A DNA stretch of 64,000 nucleotides from Desulfobacter latus (GTDB taxonomy: Bacteria; Desulfobacterota; Desulfobacteria; Desulfobacterales; Desulfobacteraceae): positions 1-64,000 of the forward strand of contig NZ_JACADJ010000015.1 in assembly GCF_013389365.1 (NCBI RefSeq), given 5' to 3'. Position numbers and translations under genes: made by a program. The notes beneath the pieces were generated by a model. The model made no database searches. It was not told the origin of the DNA and saw only the letters and a list, made by a program, of their open reading frames with translations. Every line of letters begins with the position of its first letter. Within the stretch, counting starts at the first letter, position 1. Shown in pieces: positions 1 to 7,826 of this stretch.

Positions 1-2
1 GC

Positions 3-131
3 ATAATCAACGCTGATCTGAACGGTGCATTAAACATCATTCGAAAAGAAGTTCCTGAATCCCTTAATGAACTTATAAGGATAAGGAATAGAGGCTGTGG
101 GTTTCAGCCATTTAAAGTGCTTGCATTCTAA
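3..131 (+). CDS. tnpB: TnpB (IS200/IS605 OrfB) C-terminal end, partial
   Basis: This open frame enters from the left edge and encodes the last 42 residues of a protein, ending in LAF. It contains ADLNGALNI, the motif around the third RuvC aspartate at the C-terminus of IS605-type OrfB/TnpB proteins. TnpB is an RNA-guided nuclease carried by these transposons. The body of the gene lies outside the window, so integrity cannot be judged. A small hairpin (GGCTG 93-97 with CAGCC 105-109) lies inside the 3' end of the frame, where the guide (omega) RNA of such elements is normally encoded. The AT-rich stretch from 132 to about 258 should hold the element's right end, but I could not place the boundary. 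It is probably the edge of an insertion next to gpsA. Confidence 0.75.
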   Translation: MINADLNGALNIIRKEVPESLNELIRIRNRGCGFQPFKVLAF

Positions 132-258
132 TAAAAAAATTCTATTTGAGTCGTAAGTTTAATTCTTTAAATTACTATTTGATATAATTTTGTAACCTAG
201 TTGAATCTCTTTGGAAATTAATATATAAGAGCTAACTTAATTTTAACAAATCAATGAT

Positions 259-286
259 CCGCCCGGATAACATTTTGCCGGGGCGG
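259..286. other. GC-rich hairpin upstream of gpsA
   Basis: CCGCCCGG (259-266) can pair with CCGGGGCGG (278-286), with one bulged G and an 11-base loop. It lies 19 bases before the gpsA start in otherwise AT-rich DNA. There is no T-run after it, so it is not a canonical terminator. It may be a transposon-end hairpin, a leader structure or chance. Confidence 0.4.
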
Positions 287-305
287 GCAGGAATAAAACC
301 GTCTT

Positions 306-1331
306 ATGGATATCATGAATACAAAAATCGGCGTTGTCGGGGCTGGTGCCTGGGGAACAGCACTTGCTAAAATGCTTGCGGATAAAGGATTTACCCTGGA
401 TCTGTGGGCTTTTGAAACAGAGGTAAAAGAGGAAATTACCCGTCACCGGGAAAACAGAAGTTTTCTGCCCGGGTTCAGCCTGCCTCCGGGAATTATACCT
501 ACCAATGATATTGAAAAGGCCGTGTCCGGAAAAGATCTTGTACTCATGGTAGTGCCTTCCCATTGCATGCGCGCTGTGGCCACACAGATGAAGTCTTTTG
601 TCTCTCCGGGCACGATTCTGGTCAGTGCCTCCAAGGGTATTGAAAATAAAACCCACATGACCATGACTGATATTTTGTCCGAAATTATTGACTTTCTCCC
701 GGACCACAATTTCGGTGTGGTATCCGGCCCAAGTTTTGCCAAGGAAGTAGCTGCCGGGGTACCAACGGTCGTGGCTGCAGCCGCACTGAAAAATGAGGTA
801 GCCAAATTTATCCAGAACGTGTTTTCTGCGCCCAATTTCCGGGTCTACGTTAACCATGATATTGTAGGCACTCAGATCGGCGGGGCCATGAAAAATGTGA
901 TCGCCATTGCCGCAGGGATTTGTGACGGAATGAATATGGGACTTAATCCCAGAGCTGCCCTGATCACCCGGGGGTTGGCGGAGATGAATCGTTTGGGCAT
1001 CCGCCTGGGGGCAGATCCCTTAACACTTTCCGGATTGGCCGGCGTTGGTGATCTATTGTTGACCTGTACAGGATTTCTCAGTAGAAATTACACTGTCGGC
1101 AAACAGATCGGGGAAGGCAAATGCCTGGATGAGATTATTTCGGAAATGCGCATGGTGGCTGAAGGTGTTAAGACCACCCGCTCCATTTATAACATGTCAA
1201 AAAAGCTCAATGTCGATCTGCCCATCTGTGCCGAAGTCTATTCTGTTCTGTTTGAGAACAGCCCTGTGGGAAAAACCGTAGAACGACTTATGGGCCGGCC
1301 TTTGAAACATGAACTGGCCGGCATTATTTGA
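306..1331 (+). CDS. gpsA: NAD(P)H-dependent glycerol-3-phosphate dehydrogenase
   Basis: The 341-residue cytoplasmic enzyme reduces dihydroxyacetone phosphate to sn-glycerol 3-phosphate, the backbone precursor of phospholipids. The N-terminal Rossmann motif GAGAWG is at about residues 12-17, and the substrate domain carries the family lysine in GGAMKNVIAIA (near residue 195), followed by NPRAALITRG. Length matches the family (about 330-340). The start at 306 follows an AGGA at 289-292 with rather long spacing. An in-frame ATG at 315 (MNTKIGVV) would start directly at the Rossmann strand and is a reasonable alternative. The gene seems monocistronic, since a strong terminator follows 14 bases after the stop. 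Confidence 0.95.
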   Translation: MDIMNTKIGVVGAGAWGTALAKMLADKGFTLDLWAFETEVKEEITRHRENRSFLPGFSLPPGIIPTNDIEKAVSGKDLVLMVVPSHCMRAVATQMKSFVSPGTILVSASKGIENKTHMTMTDILSEIIDFLPDHNFGVVSGPSFAKEVAAGVPTVVAAAALKNEVAKFIQNVFSAPNFRVYVNHDIVGTQIGGAMKNVIAIAAGICDGMNMGLNPRAALITRGLAEMNRLGIRLGADPLTLSGLAGVGDLLLTCTGFLSRNYTVGKQIGEGKCLDEIISEMRMVAEGVKTTRSIYNMSKKLNVDLPICAEVYSVLFENSPVGKTVERLMGRPLKHELAGII

Positions 1332-1345
1332 TTCTCATATCTCTG

Positions 1346-1376
1346 GCTGCCGGTATTTTTACCGGCAGCTTTTTTT
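1346..1376 (+). terminator. Rho-independent terminator of gpsA
   Basis: A perfect 9-bp stem, GCTGCCGGT (1346-1354) and ACCGGCAGC (1361-1369), with a 6-base loop, is followed by seven T residues. It lies directly after gpsA. Confidence 0.9.
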
Positions 1377-1395
1377 GTTTACCGACTTCCGTTTG

Positions 1396-1410
1396 ACTCG
1401 ATAATTGAGT
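1396..1410. repeat. 15-bp palindrome, copy 1 (ACTCGAT-family)
   Basis: ACTCGATAATTGAGT is a near-perfect palindrome between gpsA and mutM. Related 15-mers occur at 21804-21818 (ACTCGATCATCGAGT, perfect arms) and 24766-24780 (ACTCGATTATCAAGT). All three are intergenic, within about 170 bases of a gene end. A dispersed repeat or an operator would both fit. Confidence 0.45.
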
Positions 1411-1481
1411 TTGCGTGTTCGGTTTGTCCCGGGGACGTTATTGTTATAAATTTTATCTGGTGTAAGGAAGCAGATCATAAC

Positions 1482-2348
1482 ATGCCCGAATTACCGGAAG
1501 TTCAGACCGTGGTAGACACCCTTTGTCACGCTGGAATTATCGGCAGACATATTGTCGGTGTAGAGGTAAACTGGTCCAGAACCATATCGGATCAAACACC
1601 GGAATCATTTACTCGTTGCATAAAAGGACTTGCCGTCACTTCTATCCGGCGACGGGGCAAATACATAATTTTTGATTTTGATGCGTCTTTTAGTTTGTTG
1701 ATTCACTTGCGCATGACCGGCCGCATGCTGGTGACAAGCAATACTGAGCCCATATCAAAGCATGTACATGTCGTGTTACATCTCAGCGACAACCGCTGTC
1801 TGCATTTTCATGACACCCGCAAATTCGGCCGCATGCACCTCACGAAGCATCCTGAAACAGTACTTGACAGATTGGGACCTGAGCCCCTGTCCCCCAAATT
1901 TACCGCTAGGCAATTTCAAAAGGCGCTGCTGTCTCGTAACCGCCGCCTGAAGCCGCTGTTATTGGATCAAACCTTTATTGCCGGTTTGGGTAACATTTAT
2001 GTGGATGAGGCCCTGTGGGCATCCAAAATTCACCCCCTGCGCATCGCATCAACCCTGGCCGACCATGAAATCAAAATGCTCCACCGGGCCATTCGAAAGG
2101 TGCTGCGCAAAGGGATCCAAAACAATGGAACATCTTTGGGCGGCAGTAAAGCCAACTTTATTTCAGCAGACCACAAACAGGGGCGCAATCAGCTTCAATT
2201 AAATGTATTCCGGCGCACAAACCAGCCCTGCCCAAGATGCCGGAATAAAATCAAACGTATCATTGTCGGTCAGCGAAGCAGCCATATTTGTGAGACCTGT
2301 CAATTTGCACCTCCCATTGCACCTCCCAAACAAGAAAGTAAAACATAA
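1482..2348 (+). CDS. mutM: Formamidopyrimidine-DNA glycosylase (Fpg)
   Basis: The 288-residue bifunctional DNA glycosylase/AP lyase removes 8-oxoguanine and ring-opened purines. The start MPELPEV is diagnostic: after removal of Met, Pro2 is the catalytic nucleophile and Glu3 is also essential. The central GLGNIYVDE motif is present near residues 169-177. The C-terminal zinc finger is seen as CPRC about 20 residues before CETC (about 248-271). Length is slightly above the usual 270 because of a short tail rich in Pro and Lys. The following 262 bases to the next gene hold no gene that I can support. Confidence 0.95.
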   Translation: MPELPEVQTVVDTLCHAGIIGRHIVGVEVNWSRTISDQTPESFTRCIKGLAVTSIRRRGKYIIFDFDASFSLLIHLRMTGRMLVTSNTEPISKHVHVVLHLSDNRCLHFHDTRKFGRMHLTKHPETVLDRLGPEPLSPKFTARQFQKALLSRNRRLKPLLLDQTFIAGLGNIYVDEALWASKIHPLRIASTLADHEIKMLHRAIRKVLRKGIQNNGTSLGGSKANFISADHKQGRNQLQLNVFRRTNQPCPRCRNKIKRIIVGQRSSHICETCQFAPPIAPPKQESKT

Positions 2349-2610
2349 GGGCATCAAAGGGCCGGGCGTTTCAAGGCAGATGAGATCCAGGGGCTGGGAT
2401 ATTGGGGAGCATATTGAAATATGTACTCATTGTCACAGCGTTTATTTTGATTATGAGCCTAAGAGCCTGTTTAATCCATAGAAAATTTCTATACTCCTAT
2501 AAGAATTGCATTCAAATTACCTTTTTGACTTCATCGGGCAATCCCAATATCTTGCTACGTTTAAAGTCTGGCTCTGGCCAGGCCTAACTTCTAAAGCAAT
2601 GAGGACAACC

Positions 2611-3765
2611 ATGACTTTGAATAATTTGGATGGCTGTATAGCGCCTTTCAAAGCTTTTTCCGAGCAGAGCATTGCCGACCTGGATGCCTGGCAGGAGAAG
2701 GGGGGCAAAATTGCCGGCATCTATTGCGTCTATGCCCCCGCTGAGCTGATACGCGCAGCAGGGGTGGTGCCGGTAAGTCTCTGCGGTAAAAAACAGGCCC
2801 CCATCCAGGACGCGGAACGGGATCTCCCTGCCGGTTTCTGTCCATTAATCAAGTCCAGTTACGGCTATGCCATCACCGATACCTGCCCATTTTTCAGTTT
2901 TTCGGACTTCTTGGTGGCGGAAACCACCTGTGACGGCAAAAAAAAAATGTATGAACTGATGGGCGCGATCAAGCCCCTTCATCTCATGCACCTTCCCCAT
3001 ACCCAGGCCGGACAGGCGGCCCTGGACTATTGGGCCGCCGCTTTTAAAGACCTGGAAGACTTCCTGACATCGGCATCCGGCCGTAGCGTCACCTCCGAAG
3101 ACCTCCGGTTTCAGATCCGGGAGCAAAATCAAATCCGTCAGCTTCTGCTTGAAGTGGCCCTGCTGGCAGCGGACCCAAGGTCTCCCATGACAGCCTTGGA
3201 GATGCTGGCCGTCCAGGAGAGCAAAAGTTTTTGCGTCTTTCCGGAAAAATATCTACAACACCTGACCCGGCTTAAATCCGGCCTGGAAGACTTCCTGGCC
3301 CAACCCGCTCTGCCGGCCCATCGCGGCGTTCGTGTTCTTTTAACCGGCTGCCCCGTGGGCAAGGGGTCCGATAAGGTCATCAATATCATAGAAGAGCTGG
3401 GGGCCAGGGTGGTCTGTATGGAAAACTGCTCAGGACTCAAAGGGATGAGCCTGGCTGTGGATGAAACCGGCGATCCTTACAAGGCTCTGGCCCGGCGCTA
3501 TCTGCAAATCCCCTGCTCCTGCATGACCCCCAATCCCAACCGCATGTCAGACCTCCGGCAGATGGCGGTGCAGTTTAAAGCCGATGCCATCGTGGATCTG
3601 ACCTGGCTGGGCTGCCATACCTACAATGGCGAATCCCTTGCCATCCGGACCCTTGTGGAGGAAGAACTGAATCTGCCCTTTTTACACATTGAAACGGATT
3701 ACTCGGACTCTGATCTGGAACAACTAAAGACCCGCATTGAAGCATTGATGGAATTATCACAATAA
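2611..3765 (+). CDS. Double-cubane-cluster anaerobic reductase (HgdB/YjiM-like)
   Basis: This protein of about 384 residues belongs to the 2-hydroxyacyl-CoA dehydratase D-component family. It matches the branch of double-cubane-cluster proteins (DCCP; YjiM of E. coli) that carry a fused [8Fe-9S] cluster and reduce small molecules at low potential. Signature segments visible in order are AAGVVPVSLC, DLPAGFCPLIKSSYGYA, ITDTCPFFSFSD, ETTCDGKKKMYELM and LLTGCPVGKG, with cysteines placed as cluster ligands. The frame is open from 2506, but GAGGA at 2601-2605 before ATG 2611 and the family N-terminus favour 2611. It lies 16 bases before an ABC importer and is probably cotranscribed. The usual ASKHA-type activator ATPase (YjiL-like) is not in the window, so the electron source is unknown. 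The physiological substrate is unknown for the family. Confidence 0.85.
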   Translation: MTLNNLDGCIAPFKAFSEQSIADLDAWQEKGGKIAGIYCVYAPAELIRAAGVVPVSLCGKKQAPIQDAERDLPAGFCPLIKSSYGYAITDTCPFFSFSDFLVAETTCDGKKKMYELMGAIKPLHLMHLPHTQAGQAALDYWAAAFKDLEDFLTSASGRSVTSEDLRFQIREQNQIRQLLLEVALLAADPRSPMTALEMLAVQESKSFCVFPEKYLQHLTRLKSGLEDFLAQPALPAHRGVRVLLTGCPVGKGSDKVINIIEELGARVVCMENCSGLKGMSLAVDETGDPYKALARRYLQIPCSCMTPNPNRMSDLRQMAVQFKADAIVDLTWLGCHTYNGESLAIRTLVEEELNLPFLHIETDYSDSDLEQLKTRIEALMELSQ

Positions 3766-3781
3766 ACTTTAGGAGGACCCA

Positions 3782-4900
3782 ATGACGCGATTAAAATTCA
3801 TTCTTGCCTGTACTCTGATTCTGGCTGCCGCCCTTGGGGCGGGTCCTGCCCAGGCCGCTAAATCCAAATTGCCCAGCATTTATATGGGCTATATATTTAC
3901 GACCCACCATACCCCCCTCATGGTGGCTGCCGTCAAGGGGGAAGAGTTCAAGGATTCCGGCGCCTTTCTTAAACCCCTGGTGCCCAAGCAGAAATACCAA
4001 TTGGTCGCAGCTGACGGCAAGCCCCTGGCGGTGATTAACCTTATCGTTTCCAAAAGCGGCTCTGAAGCCGCTACCCTCTTTGCCATGAACCGCATGGATA
4101 TCGGACTTGCCTCCAGTACAGCCTTTATGAGCGGCATTGATAAAGGCACCCCCATGAAAATTCTTTGTCCCCTGCATGTGGACGGTATGAGCATGGTCTT
4201 TCCCTCAGACAGCAAAATCAGCGGATACGACGATGTGGCCCGTACGATCAAAGCCTCTGCAACCCCGTTTAAAATTGGGTACCATTCCCCCACCTCCGCC
4301 CCCAGGGTTGTCTTTGAAGGGGCCCTGCACAAGGCCGGTTTCAAAATCTCCGGTAATCCCAACGATGTGGATGCGGACATCCTCATGGTGGATCTGAAAT
4401 CCACCGCCAACCTGATCCCGGCCCTTTTAGGTCACCAGGTGGACTGCTGGGTGGGCCCGGCCCCCCATCCTGCCGTGGCCGAGTACAAAAATGCCGGGCA
4501 TATCGGCCTGGACTCCCGAGACCTGCCCCCCAAGGGCGACTGGGTTGATTTTCCCTGCTGCGTCATGGGGGCCGGCGACAAACTCATTGCCGACCATCCC
4601 GGGATTATTCAGGCCATGACCGATCTAATGACCGATGCTTCCGACTGGAGTAATGCCCACAAGACAGCGGCCGCCAAAATCTCGGCCGCCTGGATCGGTG
4701 TGCCGGCCCAGGCCATTGAAAAATCCAGCATCATTTATACCACAAATCCTAGCCCCAACTGGCTCAAGGGCGAGGACGTGTTCCTGACCATGCTCAATAG
4801 CATGAACAAGTTCAAGGGGCAGATGAAGGGCAAGGACCTGAAGGCCGCCACCCCGATTCTCTACGATTTTTCCTTTGTGAAAAAGAGCCTGGCCAAATAG
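3782..4900 (+). CDS. ABC transporter substrate-binding protein (NMT1/SsuA/TauA-like)
   Basis: A 372-residue periplasmic binding protein. It starts with a clear Sec signal peptide, with basic MTRLK, a hydrophobic core and AQA at about residues 24-26 as the cleavage site. The mature part has the fold features of the NMT1/THI5-like and nitrate/sulfonate/taurine group: LIVSKSGSEA, MDIGLASSTAFMSG, KIGYHSPTSAPRV and WVGPAPHPAVAEY. The start is supported by AGGAGG at 3771-3776. It sits between the double-cubane reductase and its own permease and ATPase genes. The ligand cannot be read from sequence. The coupling to a low-potential reductase suggests a small substrate metabolised reductively, but that is inference. 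Confidence 0.85.
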   Translation: MTRLKFILACTLILAAALGAGPAQAAKSKLPSIYMGYIFTTHHTPLMVAAVKGEEFKDSGAFLKPLVPKQKYQLVAADGKPLAVINLIVSKSGSEAATLFAMNRMDIGLASSTAFMSGIDKGTPMKILCPLHVDGMSMVFPSDSKISGYDDVARTIKASATPFKIGYHSPTSAPRVVFEGALHKAGFKISGNPNDVDADILMVDLKSTANLIPALLGHQVDCWVGPAPHPAVAEYKNAGHIGLDSRDLPPKGDWVDFPCCVMGAGDKLIADHPGIIQAMTDLMTDASDWSNAHKTAAAKISAAWIGVPAQAIEKSSIIYTTNPSPNWLKGEDVFLTMLNSMNKFKGQMKGKDLKAATPILYDFSFVKKSLAK

Positions 4901-4910
4901 GACGGATTCG

Positions 4911-4932
4911 TGGGCCGGGATATCCCGGTCCA
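4911..4932. other. Intercistronic hairpin between binding protein and permease
   Basis: CCGGGATATCCCGG (4915-4928) is a perfect 14-bp palindrome, extended on both sides by three or four pairs (4911-4932). It lies in the 50-base gap between the binding-protein stop and the permease start. Such hairpins often protect the upstream message so that binding protein outnumbers permease. There is no T-run, so it is not a terminator. Confidence 0.5.
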
Positions 4933-4950
4933 CTGGATTGTTTACATGAT

Positions 4951-5784
4951 ATGAAATTTTTTTCCTTTGCCGTTCCCCTGCTGGCTCCCGTCCTTCTGGT
5001 CCTGTGTTGGATATGGATGGCGGCACGGATCGCCAATCAGGTGATTCTGCCTCCCATGGACCAGGTGCTGTATATCCTGGCCCATCCCTTTGAGGACTTG
5101 ATCAGCATGGGGTCGCTGACCAGTAATCTCCTGGTCAGCCTGGTCCGGGTGCTGCTGGGCTATGCATCAGCCGTCGCCATCGCCATCCCCCTGGGGGTGA
5201 TCATGGGATATTACGGCATGGTCTTCAAGGCCTTTAACGGATTTTTGAACCTGTTCAGGCCTATCCCGCCCCTGGCCTGGGTGCCTCTGGTCATGGCCTG
5301 GTTCGGTATCTCCAGTCTGGCCACCATGACCGGGGTGGAAACCGGACAATGGTATGTCTATCTGAACAACATCAAATTTTCCATGCTTTTTATCATTTTT
5401 GTGGGGGCCTTTTATCCTATCCTTACCGCTACCATCCACGGGGTACGCAGCGTGAACGCCACCCTCCTTGATTCCGCCCGGGTCCTGGGAGCCGGCCAGA
5501 GCCAGATTTTCAGAAAAATTCTGATCCCGGCGGCTATGCCTGCCATTATCACGGGTATGCGCATCGGTCTGGGCATTGCCTGGATGTGCCTGGTCTCGGC
5601 AGAGATGCTGCCCGGTTCCCTGTCCGGCATCGGCTACATGATCACCCATGCCTTTACCCTGGCTTCCACAGATATCGTCATTGCCGGCATGATCTCCATC
5701 GGCTGCGTCGGAGCTCTCATGGATATGGTTTTCCGCCGCGTTGAAAAGCAAAAATTTTCCTGGCAGAGGCAGACCAATTCATGA
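4951..5784 (+). CDS. ABC transporter permease (SsuC/TauC-like)
   Basis: A 277-residue inner-membrane permease with about six hydrophobic segments. The EAA-type cytoplasmic loop is recognisable around residues 170-195 (LDSARVLGAGQSQIF then KILIPAAMPAI), which is where the ATPase docks. It belongs to the nitrate/sulfonate/taurine permease group. It follows the binding-protein gene after a hairpin gap and overlaps the ATPase start by four bases (ATGA). No good ribosome binding site precedes the chosen ATG, so translation may depend on upstream coupling. Function is import of the substrate delivered by the 3782-4900 product. Confidence 0.88.
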   Translation: MKFFSFAVPLLAPVLLVLCWIWMAARIANQVILPPMDQVLYILAHPFEDLISMGSLTSNLLVSLVRVLLGYASAVAIAIPLGVIMGYYGMVFKAFNGFLNLFRPIPPLAWVPLVMAWFGISSLATMTGVETGQWYVYLNNIKFSMLFIIFVGAFYPILTATIHGVRSVNATLLDSARVLGAGQSQIFRKILIPAAMPAIITGMRIGLGIAWMCLVSAEMLPGSLSGIGYMITHAFTLASTDIVIAGMISIGCVGALMDMVFRRVEKQKFSWQRQTNS

Positions 5785-6545
5785 GCGACACCCCCATCAT
5801 CAACATCCAGGGGCTGTCCAAGTCCTTTGCCACAAAATCCGGTGACCAGCTGCAGGCCCTGGATGATATCAATCTATCCATTCGCCCCCGGTCCTTCACC
5901 TGCATTGTGGGGCCGTCGGGATGCGGGAAATCCACCATCCTGCGCATCGCCTCGGGCCTGGAAAAGGCCAGCCTGGGCCAGGTACTCTACAAGGGCGATC
6001 CAGTGGTAAAGCCCGGTGCCGACATCGGGCTGGTCTTCCAGGAGTACTCGCTTTTTCCCTGGCTGTCGGTCCTGGACAATGTGGCGGCCGGTCCGGAATT
6101 TGCCGGGGTGGATAAGCAGACCCGCCACAGGGATGCGCTAGGCTTTCTCAACATGGTTAATATGGCCGAGTTTAAAGACGCTTTTCCCCACGAGCTGTCC
6201 GGGGGCATGCGCCAACGGGTGGCCATTGCCCGGGCCCTGGCCAATGAACCGGACGTCCTGTTCATGGATGAGCCTTTCGGAGCCCTGGACGCCCATACCC
6301 GCATCCTGCTCCAGCAGGAGCTGCTCAGCCTTTGGGAAATGACCCATAAAACCGTTGTGCTGGTCACCCACAGCGTCGATGAAGCGGTCTTCCTGGCTGA
6401 TGAAATTGTGATCATGTCCGCCCGCCCCGGCCGGATTCAGGATGTGCTTACCGTGGACATGTCCCGGCCCCGGACCCGTGCGGACAAGGCCTTTGGCGAG
6501 CTTTCCGAATTTCTGCTCCACTCCCTTTCCCCGGACCGGGTTTGA
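5781..6545 (+). CDS. ABC transporter ATP-binding protein (SsuB/TauB-like)
   Basis: This 254-residue nucleotide-binding subunit energises the importer. The Walker A motif GPSGCGKST is at about 45-53, the Q-loop at VFQEYSLFPW, the ABC signature LSGGMRQR at about 136-143, Walker B VLFMDEP and the switch histidine in LVTHSVDEA. It overlaps the permease gene by 4 bases, so the two are translationally coupled. It is the last gene of the reductase/importer operon. About 370 bases without a gene follow, containing the palindromic repeat at 6760-6830. Confidence 0.92.
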   Translation: MSDTPIINIQGLSKSFATKSGDQLQALDDINLSIRPRSFTCIVGPSGCGKSTILRIASGLEKASLGQVLYKGDPVVKPGADIGLVFQEYSLFPWLSVLDNVAAGPEFAGVDKQTRHRDALGFLNMVNMAEFKDAFPHELSGGMRQRVAIARALANEPDVLFMDEPFGALDAHTRILLQQELLSLWEMTHKTVVLVTHSVDEAVFLADEIVIMSARPGRIQDVLTVDMSRPRTRADKAFGELSEFLLHSLSPDRV

Positions 6546-6759
6546 TCATGCAAACTGAAAATTTTCAAGAAAAGATGCGGATGCCCCGAGCCGGTAAAAA
6601 ACAGACAGGCGCTTAGCTTTGGCTTGTTCACGAAGTTTCACGAACTCCCGCAAAAAATTCAGCATGGTCATCTACAGGCTGGGCAGCAACGGCATTGAGC
6701 AATTCCATAGACGGTTCTCAACGTCGGCCTTGATCATTGTTTCGGCCAATGCGTGGAAG

Positions 6760-6830
6760 GTAGGTTGGGTTGAGGAACGAAACCCAACAAATACAAAATG
6801 TTGGGTTTCACTTCGTTCAACCCAACCTAC
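6760..6830. repeat. 71-bp core palindromic repeat, copy 1 (extended to about 6719-6866)
   Basis: The left arm begins GTAGGTTGGGTTGAGGAACG and the right arm ends with the complement (CAACCCAACCTAC), giving arms of about 30 bases around a 9-base centre. A second copy in opposite orientation is at 34414-34484. Outside the core, 6721-6737 (ACGTCGGCCTTGATCAT) is also roughly inverted at 6846-6864, so the element is probably a larger imperfect palindrome. It fills most of the interval 6546-6914, where I see no gene. Confidence 0.8.
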
Positions 6831-6914
6831 ACGGTGGTCAAAATGATGATCAAGGCCTCAACGTCTATGCGGAAAATAAATGCGATTGGTTTGTCATGCG
6901 CTTCTTGCCGGAAT

Positions 6915-7613
6915 TTAAAAAGTGGCCAGAAGCCGGAACTTGTCAAAGATCAAAAGCAAACCAATGACAATAAGCAGTCCACCTGCGCATTTATTGATAA
7001 AGGCCATGGCCCGGGTGGCTTTTTTCATGAAACTGAACATGGAATTAATAAAGATGGATATCACAATAAAGGGCAGGGCCATACCCGCTGAATAGGTCGC
7101 CAGAAGCAGTACGCCTTTAAGGACAGTGTTCTGACTGCCTGCCACAATGAGTATGCTGCCCAGCATGGGGCCGATGCACGGGCTCCATCCCGCGCCAAAC
7201 GCCATGCCGATTAAAAATGTGCCAAACAGATGAAAAGGTGTCTCCTTGAAATGAAATTTACGTTCAAACTGAAAACTTTTAATGTTGATGATACCGAGCA
7301 GATGCAGTCCGAAAACCAGAATAATGCCGCCCCCTACATAGCGTACAACCCAGGAATATCGGGAGGCAAGCCCGCCAAGAAAAGAGGCGGATGCCCCGAA
7401 CAGGATGAAAATAAAGGAGAATCCGGCGACATAGGCCAGGGTGGAGCGGATGACCTTTTTGCGCACGTCCTTATCGTCCGCTGTCAGTTCATCTAAAGAG
7501 AGCCCTGTGATAAAGCTGAAATAGGCTGGGATCAGCGGCAGCACACAAGGGGACAGAAATGACAGAAGGCCTGCCGCAAACGCGGCAGGAAATGTAATAG
7601 TCTGTGTCAGCAT
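6915..7613 (-). CDS. ccdA: CcdA-like cytochrome c biogenesis / thiol-disulfide transmembrane protein
   Basis: A 232-residue inner-membrane protein with six predicted hydrophobic segments. It has the two CcdA/DsbD signature half-repeats, each with one cysteine: LSPCVLPLIPAYFSFITG near residues 19-38 and GAGWSPCIGPMLGSIL near 145-160. These cysteines pass reducing power from cytoplasmic thioredoxin to the periplasm for haem attachment to apocytochromes or disulfide repair. The length matches the short CcdA type. It is divergently arranged with the rhodanese lipoprotein gene. The triheme DsrJ encoded in this window is one plausible beneficiary, but that link is only inferred. Confidence 0.9.
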   Translation of the reverse strand: MLTQTITFPAAFAAGLLSFLSPCVLPLIPAYFSFITGLSLDELTADDKDVRKKVIRSTLAYVAGFSFIFILFGASASFLGGLASRYSWVVRYVGGGIILVFGLHLLGIINIKSFQFERKFHFKETPFHLFGTFLIGMAFGAGWSPCIGPMLGSILIVAGSQNTVLKGVLLLATYSAGMALPFIVISIFINSMFSFMKKATRAMAFINKCAGGLLIVIGLLLIFDKFRLLATF

Positions 7614-7826
7614 GGTATTATTTCCTTTAATATTAAATGCTCATGTCAACCTAAGCTTTTTTGGCCTGGTTTTCAAGCCTGATCAACCTTTCACGGGTCA
7701 GGCGATTTATCACGTAAGGTGAAATAAATAATACTTTTCCCGATCGATTTTTTCTGATAAACCTTTTTTTCGTAGATAGCCGCTATATCAATTATTAATA
7801 ACAAGCATTATTACAAGAGGTTAAAA

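Noticed and set aside
2506-2610. N-terminal extension of the double-cubane reductase
   Set aside because: The family N-terminus and the GAGGA site point to ATG 2611; the extra residues look like translated intergenic DNA.
6546-6759. Possible decayed gene between the ABC operon and the palindromic repeat
   Set aside because: Short minus-strand frames exist (for example one reading LNFLREFVKLREQ), but no family or continuous frame could be supported.
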